From Vulcanimicrobiota bacterium (GTDB lineage: Bacteria; Vulcanimicrobiota; Vulcanimicrobiia; Vulcanimicrobiales; Vulcanimicrobiaceae): a DNA stretch of 64,000 bases. The stretch is from contig PLJL01000004.1 of the NCBI GenBank assembly GCA_003140215.1, positions 880,661-944,660 of the forward strand. The letters run 5' to 3'. Both the position numbers and the translations under genes were made by a program. Below the pieces are notes generated by a model. It searched no databases and was not told the origin of the DNA. It saw nothing but the letters and a program-made list of their open reading frames with translations. Positions within the stretch are counted from its first letter, which is position 1. The number at the start of each line of letters is the position of its first letter. Positions 57,705-64,000 of the stretch are shown in pieces.

Positions 57705-59816
57705 TCAGAGCGTTAGACGTGCAAACATCGCCATCAACTTGACGACCGAGAGCGTGAAGCCGATCGGGATCGGGTTCGTCTCCGGGCGGCGCCACGGCCA
57801 CGCGTCGCCGTGGTGGCAGCGCTCGAGCAAGAACGTGATCTCGTCGAGGCGTCCTGGGGCTTTCGGGTCGCCCCCGGCCTCAGGGAACTGGCACACGTTG
57901 GCGTCGTGCGGCGGCACGATCGACGACGGCTCGAAGAGGAAGTCGGGCTTTATCCCGTCAGTCGGAATCGGGATGCCGTTCGGCGTCGACGGCACACCAG
58001 GATTCTCGGCAAAGAACGGATCGACGATCGCGAACGGCGCTTGTTTGTTCACGACGGCGTCGCGGAATGCGGTGAAGTAGCGCGCGCCCCAGCCCGCGGC
58101 GAAGTCGCCCGGCCACGGCGTCTTGGTCGCGACCGTCGAGAGGCGCGCGAGGTGCCCGCGCGTCGTCGTCTGGTGAAGCACCGCGCAGTCGAGCTCGGCG
58201 TCGCACTCGAACGAGCGGCGGTTCATGTTCGCCGAGCCGCAGACCAGCAGTACGTCGTCGTAGGTTTGCGCTTTCGAGTGGTTATAGATGCCCATGTTCG
58301 GCTGCGCTTTGCCGAGTTCGCGCAGCCAAACGTCGACGACGGCGACACGCGCGCGGTTCTGCGGGGTCTTGAGGTCGTCCCAGAGCGCGCGCAGCGCGAC
58401 CTTCCGCAACCGAAGCTCGTTCGCGGTGTCCGTGGTCCCGAACGGCGGGAGCACGATGATCGCGTGGAGCGCCGGCGACGACAGGAGCCGCGCTGCGAGC
58501 AGCCGGGCCAGCGGCACGCTCCAGAAATACTGGTCCCAGATCGTCACCAGCTCGGTGGTCCGCGTGAGCGCGTGAGCGATCCCGGCTAGGATCGTGAACT
58601 CGCCCCGCACGAACGGCGGGCGCGAGCGCTCGCCGCGCAGCGGGATCGTTCGCCACATCTGCACGACGGCGTCGCCGACGGCCGCGAGGCGCCGCGCGAC
58701 GGGCAGCGGGTTGATCGTGCCGAATTGTCCGCCGGTGAATGCCGCCGCGCTGGTGAACTGAACTTGGTTGTCACCGCCGATGTCGGCGCCGTCGCGGTCG
58801 AAGACGAACAGCCGTGTCTGGATGACCCAGCGTTCCGAAAACTGCTCCTCCAGCGTCGCGACGATGGGGCCTTCGAGCCGCAGATGCTGGTCGAACCAGC
58901 GACAGTCTGTCGCCCCGTAGACGTTCGCCGGGAGATCTTCGGGGAAGCGTTCCGGTTTCGTCACCCACAAAGCGCGCCACCACGGGTACGGAGGATAGCC
59001 GCCCGGGAAGTTGGGGCCCTTTGGCCAGCCTTTGTATGGGTCGGGGATCTGGCTCCCCGATTGCCAGTCGCCGTTGCCGACGAGCGCGTACCCGCCGAGC
59101 GCAGGCACGTCACGCCGCGTGAACGCGAGGTCGACGCCGCCACAGTACGCGACGTTCACGTCGGCGACGCGCACGACCACCGTCTTCTGGTGCAGCGATG
59201 CGGTCAGCGGCGCAGCCGTCCGAAGATCGAGCGCGACGATCCCGACCGGCGCGGAGAGATTCCACAACTTCACCAGTTTGTCGTTGTGCTCTTGAATCGC
59301 TGTCGCGACGCTCCAGTGTTCCAGCGAGTGCTGCGCCATCTGCGTCGCTTGCAGTGTGGTCGGCATCCAGAGCAGCATCCGGACCGTGATGCCGGCCGAC
59401 ATCATCCGCAGCACGAGACCGAGCGCGGTCTGATCCCGCTTTGCGGTGGCGTTGGCACCCCATGGCCTGGTACCCCAGGCGTTGTCGGTCGAGAGATCGC
59501 GCATCGCGTTGAACAGCCAGTCGGCGATGTAGACGTGACCGCGGCTCCCGGGCGGCACGCGGCTCCCCATCGCCTCCGCTTGCGCGATCGCCGCCTCGAA
59601 GGTGTCGCGAATCGCCGAGAGCGTCTCGAAGCCGCCGATCATCGCCGTGACGCGGCAGCCCTCGTCCCACGGCGCGCGTCCTTCCCGCGCCCGGCGGGCC
59701 ACCGCCGTGCCGTCACCCCAGGGCCGGCCGTCGCCGTCCGAGGCGTTCGGGTCGGCCGATGTGAACCCGATGAGCCACGCCCGCGGGTCCGGCTGGCCGT
59801 TGCGATCAGACGTCAT
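57705..59816 (-). CDS. phospholipase D family protein
   Basis: 703 aa. Two HKD-type motifs: H209-x-K211 with D229 region (LHQKTVVV ... GGVDLAF) and H513-x-K515 (YNHSKAQTYDD) followed by GSANMNRRS. Each PLD active site needs both. The large insert between motifs and the ~160-residue C-terminal extension are unusual; a Trp/Pro-rich segment (PNFPGGYPPYPWWRALW) lies at ~269-284. No signal peptide, so it may act inside the cell or be delivered by another route. It has a G-rich AGGTGGGGGTG site before the ATG. Confidence 0.82.
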   Translation of the reverse strand: MTSDRNGQPDPRAWLIGFTSADPNASDGDGRPWGDGTAVARRAREGRAPWDEGCRVTAMIGGFETLSAIRDTFEAAIAQAEAMGSRVPPGSRGHVYIADWLFNAMRDLSTDNAWGTRPWGANATAKRDQTALGLVLRMMSAGITVRMLLWMPTTLQATQMAQHSLEHWSVATAIQEHNDKLVKLWNLSAPVGIVALDLRTAAPLTASLHQKTVVVRVADVNVAYCGGVDLAFTRRDVPALGGYALVGNGDWQSGSQIPDPYKGWPKGPNFPGGYPPYPWWRALWVTKPERFPEDLPANVYGATDCRWFDQHLRLEGPIVATLEEQFSERWVIQTRLFVFDRDGADIGGDNQVQFTSAAAFTGGQFGTINPLPVARRLAAVGDAVVQMWRTIPLRGERSRPPFVRGEFTILAGIAHALTRTTELVTIWDQYFWSVPLARLLAARLLSSPALHAIIVLPPFGTTDTANELRLRKVALRALWDDLKTPQNRARVAVVDVWLRELGKAQPNMGIYNHSKAQTYDDVLLVCGSANMNRRSFECDAELDCAVLHQTTTRGHLARLSTVATKTPWPGDFAAGWGARYFTAFRDAVVNKQAPFAIVDPFFAENPGVPSTPNGIPIPTDGIKPDFLFEPSSIVPPHDANVCQFPEAGGDPKAPGRLDEITFLLERCHHGDAWPWRRPETNPIPIGFTLSVVKLMAMFARLTL

Positions 59817-60240
59817 GTTTCACCCCCACCTGGAGAAACCAGTCGATGCGGACAACCGGCTTTTACCCTGGTCGGCCGATGTCCTGGGCGAGCGCGCCCG
59901 GGATGCCGGCGAGCTCCGGCGCGGGGGCAAAGGCTCGTTCTACGAAATTCGGACGCGAGATCAGGCTCGCGTCCAATCAAGAAAATCAGGGTGACAGACA
60001 GCGCGAAATCAGAAAAAGCCCAGGAAATAGCCCTGTAACCACGGGGCTATTTTCGTGTCACCTCGCTTAAGAACGGTGCACGGTGCTCCAAAAAACCTTT
60101 TGATTTTTCACCCTTAACCGATTTTCTTTCACTCTGAATGTTTGACGAATTACACCCTGACTCCGTTAAAGATCGCAGCGCAAGAGAAGAGGCTCCGAGC
60201 ATCGCTCGAGGTCTCGTACCAACACGCTGGACCGCCGTGC
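59817..60240. other. intergenic gap with bidirectional terminator
   Basis: Between the phospholipase gene's start and the amidohydrolase relic. The only clear element is the hairpin at 60023-60052. Confidence 0.5.
60023..60052. terminator. hairpin terminator
   Basis: AAATAGCCC (60023-60031) and GGGCTATTT (60042-60050) form a perfect 9-bp stem with flanking A and T runs, so it can work on either strand. Confidence 0.7.
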
Positions 60241-60426
60241 GGAACGTTAATGGCGTACGCCGACAATGCCGTTCGAAACGGCGATCGTCAGCTCGACCGC
60301 GAGCTCGGCAGGCTCGACGTAGGGAAGCGCGCCGATCTCTCGACGTGGAGCGACGGTATCAGGTGCTGCCGACGGTCGTCGGCGGATTCCCGGTCTACGG
60401 CGCCGCCGACGTGTACCGCCGGTCGC
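60241..60426 (+). pseudogene. amidohydrolase C-terminal remnant
   Basis: RELGRLDVGKRADLSTWSDG is the end of an amidohydrolase barrel (IGxLxVGKxADLVVxD), and VLPTVVGGFPVYGAAD in another frame matches the following (V)xxTxVxGxxVYG strand. The two are one indel apart and the catalytic part is missing. Confidence 0.45.
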
Positions 60427-60446
60427 GAGCGACGAACGCGTGGAGC

Positions 60447-61910
60447 TTACGGTCGAGAGACCTTCGGGTCGAACGGCGGGTAGTTAGCGTTCAAGATCCC
60501 CGGGAGTCCGGGATTCGCAAGACTGTAAAGGACCAATGCACCGCTCGGGTCGCGCGTCGCCTCCACGTTGACGTACGTGAATTGGTTGTCGGTGAGCGAG
60601 TGGACGGTGTCATCCGATAACGGTCCGTCGATCTCCAGGTCGTAGGTCACATAGGGCGTATCAGTGCGCGCTTCGATGTGTACGGAGTGCGGATGGGTGG
60701 CGCGGAACGCTGACGCATTGACGTAGAACGAGACGATACTCGGTGACAACTCGTTCTTGATCGGCGTTCCGATCACGCTGGCCGTCATGCTTTGAAGACC
60801 GCTCGCGTCGTAGATGACGACCAAACTGTCGTCCACGACGTCGCCGCCTGCGGTGATCGCGACGACGACTGTCGCATCGGCCTCGTCAGGATTGGCGTTC
60901 GTCCAGGCGATTGATTCTTTGTACCAGGCGTCCGCGAGCGCTGCGTACGCCTGGTCATTCTGCACCGCAAACGCCTCCTGCAGCGCGCGGAAGGGACGCT
61001 CAGCCGGCGTTTGGATTCCTTCGAGTATTCCGAAGGTCTGCGACGAAACGGGGACCTTCTTCTTGCCGAAATGGGTGAGTTGTTCGACGATGTTCGTGAC
61101 GCCCGTGAGCACGAGGCCCTTCGTATCAGGAGCCCGTTGACTCGTGTGCGAATACACCTTTGCGGGGTTGTCATTCACGGTGACCAGATGCGGGGCCGGC
61201 TGAGCCATCACGACCGGAATGACCGTATCGTACGGCGGTTTGAGATCGAGAAAGCGGTAGTTGAGATTTGCTCCGCTGATGCGGACGGTACCGTCGGAGC
61301 CGGGCTCGCGCGATTGCCATACCAGCTGGTTCTGCCAAAAGCTGTGGTCGGTTCCACCCATACTGAAGCAGTAGGTATCCTTCCAGAGCGGCGCGTTCGC
61401 GTCGTTCCAGGCATCGATCCATTCACGGTTGAGCGCGCGGAGAAACGCGCTGCCGTAGTCCAAGTCCTCGAGGACGCGCCGTCCGACATCGGTTTGCTGC
61501 GTGAGCTCGCGGAAGATCTGTGCGAGCTCCGTCCGTCCGAGCTGAGCCAGCGTCGAGCCGTGGTTCGCGCCCGCGCAGGTGATGAGATGGCTTGGCGTCT
61601 TCGCACCCGCGCTGCGCCGGTTCAACAACCAACGGCGCGTGACGATCGCACCGGTCGAATGACAGATCAGAGCCGTCCTTCCGAGATCGAGCGCCTGATC
61701 CCGCTCGAGCGCGGCGATCTTGCCTTCCAACGCGACGGCCAAGTCGCTGCAACTGACGTAGTCGTCGAGCGAGACGAAGGCGGAGAGGTAGATCGCTTGT
61801 CGCTGTAAACCTGCGCCTTGCAAGAGGTCGGGGAGGAGCCCCCAACTGTTCAGCGTTCGAACGCTGTAGCCGTGGATGAGCAGGACGGTATCGATCGAAT
61901 CGCTGTGCAT
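60447..61910 (-). CDS. alpha/beta-hydrolase, lipase/esterase-like
   Basis: 487 aa. VLLIHGYSVRTLNSWG near the N-terminus gives the oxyanion-hole HG, and ALICHSTGAIVTRRW holds the nucleophile S85 (C-H-S-T-G, a variant of GxSxG). AGANHGSTLAQLG and MGGTDHSFWQ follow, and a His-containing region (PAKVYSHTS). The last ~190 residues are beta-rich, like a binding or stabilising domain. No signal peptide. General architecture is that of PGAP1-like or phospholipase-type hydrolases. Confidence 0.75.
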   Translation of the reverse strand: MHSDSIDTVLLIHGYSVRTLNSWGLLPDLLQGAGLQRQAIYLSAFVSLDDYVSCSDLAVALEGKIAALERDQALDLGRTALICHSTGAIVTRRWLLNRRSAGAKTPSHLITCAGANHGSTLAQLGRTELAQIFRELTQQTDVGRRVLEDLDYGSAFLRALNREWIDAWNDANAPLWKDTYCFSMGGTDHSFWQNQLVWQSREPGSDGTVRISGANLNYRFLDLKPPYDTVIPVVMAQPAPHLVTVNDNPAKVYSHTSQRAPDTKGLVLTGVTNIVEQLTHFGKKKVPVSSQTFGILEGIQTPAERPFRALQEAFAVQNDQAYAALADAWYKESIAWTNANPDEADATVVVAITAGGDVVDDSLVVIYDASGLQSMTASVIGTPIKNELSPSIVSFYVNASAFRATHPHSVHIEARTDTPYVTYDLEIDGPLSDDTVHSLTDNQFTYVNVEATRDPSGALVLYSLANPGLPGILNANYPPFDPKVSRP

Positions 61911-62858
61911 CGTTCACCCGTGTCTGAGAGGCAGCGCCGGCGAGGGCGTCCTCATTGTAGGCTTGACACGCCCTGCTTGGCAAGCTCCTATTCGAAGGGG
62001 GCCAGCGGCCGACGCGTCCGCCGCAGGCGCTCGATCGCACGTTCCATTCTTGAAAGCCGCCCGCATTGGGAGCGACCCGCGATCGACCGGCGACCGTCGA
62101 GACCATCGGCGGCATCGGCCGCAAAGCGGTCAAGCCACTTCTACACGGGCGGATTATGGCGCGCGGCGTGCGTTTACCAAAAGCGACCGTCCGCTCGGTA
62201 CTCGCGCCCAGCTGGGGTGCCATGAACGACAGCCCGCGCGGTGCCTCGAAACCCGACCCCCGAGCGCCCCTACGCACTGCCCGGCGGGTATTCTCCGCAC
62301 CAGATTGTCATCTCGGTAGGAAAGAAATAACTATTTAGTCCTGTTACCGCTCAAACGCGCCGACTGTTTTCGCTGTCGGCGAATTTCACAGTGAATCAAA
62401 CGATCGGGGGCGAACGCCACCCGACGTCGATCGGCATCGAGTAGCGTTGAGCGAAGCGTGGGCGGTCGCGATTTGCGACTGTTTTTTCGAATCGATGAAT
62501 GCTCCGCATTCACACCGACGAAAGGGAACTGACATATCCACGATCTTGTGCAACAGCGCGGCAGCCCGATGGACCGTATGTGCTCGCTGGCCACCACGCG
62601 CGGGCCGACCCGGCTGTCAGTAGTGCTGCTCGGTCAGCGTCGCGCGGACAAGGGAGTCAATGAGACGGTGGGCTTCATCGAACATCCTTCACGCGAGCTG
62701 TCCTGCGCGCAGACCGGCCTGAGCATACATCGGCGGCTTTGATCTTGCGCGCTCGCCGGTGCGTCACGAAGCTGTCGGAGTCCGTAGTCACTGAGGCGCC
62801 GCATGATTCCGGATGCTAGCGAAGAAGTGTAAGATGTGGGATCCATCTGTGGGTTGAT
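61911..62858. other. ~950-bp stretch without a supported gene
   Basis: Several open frames occur because of the high G+C content, but none has coding character, ribosome-binding site or recognisable product. It may hold promoters for the divergent hydrolase and toxin genes; no clear boxes, repeats or RNA genes found. Confidence 0.45.
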
Positions 62859-63272
62859 GTGAGTACCGGGGCAGGTCGATCAAAGTGGGTGACGGTCTAT
62901 TATCGAGATCGTCATGGCAATGAGCCCGTGAACGCGTTCATCGATGGTCTGCCGCCGGATCATCAAGAGTCAATTGATCGTAAGATTGATCGGCTGAATG
63001 AATTAGGACCGATGCTTCCGTCACCGCACAGCAAGAAGGTCGACGGGAAGCTGCGCCGGCTCAAGTGTGACTTTGACGGACTTGCTTACCGTGTTCTTTA
63101 TCACGAGGCGCAGAACGGGTTCATCGTTCTGCTCCACGCTTTCGTTAAGAAAACACAAAAAATACCGCCAGCGGAAATCGAGCAAGCTAAGTCTCGGTGG
63201 AACGACTTCAAGGCGCGAATGGATGCGGCTAAACGTGTTCCGCCCCGTGCCGCTGGCCATGATGCGCCATGA
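62859..63272 (+). CDS. RelE/HigB-like toxin (Gp49 family)
   Basis: 137 aa, GTG start. VTVYYRDRHGNEPVNAFIDG, LNELGPMLPSPHSKKVDGKL, LRRLKCDFDGLAYRVLY and IVLLHAFVKKTQKIPPAEIE are the classic phage Gp49/HigB-type RelE-fold signature. mRNA-cleaving toxins of this family normally have an XRE antitoxin gene directly downstream on the same strand. Here the XRE gene is on the opposite strand, tail to tail, with 2 nt between the stops. Confidence 0.85.
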   Translation: MSTGAGRSKWVTVYYRDRHGNEPVNAFIDGLPPDHQESIDRKIDRLNELGPMLPSPHSKKVDGKLRRLKCDFDGLAYRVLYHEAQNGFIVLLHAFVKKTQKIPPAEIEQAKSRWNDFKARMDAAKRVPPRAAGHDAP

Positions 63273-63274
63273 GA

Positions 63275-63616
63275 CTAGACCGACGCCAGCTCGTGCGCCC
63301 CGGAACTCTCAGACATCGCAAAAGTGATTTCGGCGCCGCACCCTTCTTTGATCCGCTGCAGCGTGTCTGCGTTCGGAACGTGATCACCGCTCTCGAGCCG
63401 GCTGATCGCCGAGTCTTTCATTCCCAAGCGCGCTCCGAGTTGCGCCTGAGTAAGTCCGTAGCGCTGCCGGTACCCAATCAGGAACCGAGCGATCGTCTCC
63501 GCCATTTCGTGACGCAGGTGGGCACGCTGATAGTCAGGATGTCGAGCTCGCCGGCGGTCGGCGGCAACGGCGTGCGTGGATCCCAAGGGTGAGAGGTCCG
63601 CATCGCGGTTACTCAT
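63275..63616 (-). CDS. XRE-family antitoxin
   Basis: 113 aa. Helix-turn-helix at about 55-95 (LTQAQLGARLGMKDSAISRL ... ESGDHVPNADTLQRI) preceded by RHEMAETIARFLIGYRQRYG, as in antitoxins of Gp49-type toxins. An N-terminal extension of ~35 polar residues is unusual. Convergent with the toxin gene. Confidence 0.82.
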   Translation of the reverse strand: MSNRDADLSPLGSTHAVAADRRRARHPDYQRAHLRHEMAETIARFLIGYRQRYGLTQAQLGARLGMKDSAISRLESGDHVPNADTLQRIKEGCGAEITFAMSESSGAHELASV

Positions 63617-64000
63617 GGGCTGAGCATAACAGAAGTGTGAAGTCAGCGCAAGTTCTTGCGCGAGTGATCAGCTCCCGGCGGTCAGGCAGGCAAGCGAGCG
63701 CCCTCTGAGGCGGCAATGGCGGCGTCGGCCGATCAGCCCAGCATCGGCCGACCGCTCGGACCTGGTCCGATTCGAGCTGCGGCGCGACCCAAGGTCGCGC
63801 CTTGCCGGCGTGCCCTTGACGGCCCCCCCCCAAAAAAAACGGCACCGCCGCCTGCGGGCGGGTATGGGCGCGCGGCGGCCCACCGCAAGACGGACGTCGC
63901 GCCAGCGAGCGTTAGGGCTTCGGCGAGGGTGGCGTCGTGCGGAAGTCGACCTCACGTTCGAAACTTGTACCGTCGTCATACGTTGCACCCTGGACCACCA
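63617..64000. other. right edge, no gene; hairpin and C9A8 tract
   Basis: No supported coding sequence. A perfect hairpin GGCGCGACC-CAA-GGTCGCGCC lies at 63781-63801, and a run of nine C then eight A at 63823-63839. Confidence 0.5.

Overview
High-G+C bacterial chromosome window. Many starts are GTG, genes are tightly packed, and several cistrons overlap by ATGA/GTGA. No rRNA, tRNA or other phylogenetic marker is visible, so the organism cannot be placed. The gene content (cbb3-type oxidase, Mo-enzyme/cytochrome b fusion, ETF-quinone oxidoreductase, NDH-2-like protein, sugar oxidation operon) points to an aerobic, soil-type, deep-branching lineage; an Eremiobacterota/Vulcanimicrobiota-like origin is only a guess.

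Region 1 (0.3-6.8 kb, + strand) is a compact four-gene module: a RecB-like nuclease with a Cas4-type four-cysteine pattern, a TerB-domain protein, a BrxD-like ATPase and a BrxHI/Lhr-like helicase. It resembles the accessory half of BREX without its methylase or phosphatase genes. Region 2 (6.8-17 kb) is accessory sequence: a PIN protein, a HEPN/AbiU2-like candidate, a 2TM+beta-barrel (Cap15/S-2TMbeta-like) candidate, an orphan gp25-like protein, a DUF429 protein, repeat clusters and an unusual DNA-binding protein with three homing-endonuclease-associated repeats. About 1.6 kb of decayed sequence follows. Together, regions 1 and 2 look like a defence/mobile island.

Region 3 (17.2-36 kb) starts with a DUF488 protein and a hydrolase. 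Next comes a small FrmR/RcnR/CsoR-type repressor flanked by two G/C-tract operator-promoters. The second operator appears to drive a long run of almost abutting genes: ThDP enzyme, enolase-superfamily dehydratase, FAD/Fe-S dehydrogenase, NDH-2-like oxidoreductase, glucose-dehydrogenase-type SDR, glycosidase, sugar isomerase, cyclase and DUF4432 epimerase. The run ends with a cytochrome b/molybdopterin fusion and ETF-QO. The set suggests oxidative catabolism of a sugar or glycoside feeding electrons to quinone.

Region 4 (36-48.3 kb) mixes stress and regulatory genes (PAS protein, Popeye-like protein, second DUF488, HVA1-Tudor, AlkA, winged-helix regulator, DUF2231 proteins, fructose-6-phosphate aldolase, di-haem cytochrome, CDGSH protein plus ferredoxin reductase) with clear relics (IS3 fragment, multiply frameshifted formate-dehydrogenase beta subunit, YeaO-like DUF488 remnant, duplicated regulator remnant). 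Two copies of an ATTAG-N8-CTAAT palindrome lie next to the regulator and its decayed paralogue.

Region 5 (48.6-53.8 kb, - strand) encodes a cbb3-type terminal oxidase (ccoN, ccoO, small subunit, ccoP-like) with NnrS-like membrane proteins and a ferredoxin; several of these show frameshifts. Region 6 (53.8-64 kb) holds a serine resolvase with a res-like upstream region, a RES-domain relic cut by an IS3 end, secreted proteins, a phospholipase D-family protein, an alpha/beta-hydrolase, and a convergently arranged RelE-type toxin/XRE antitoxin pair.
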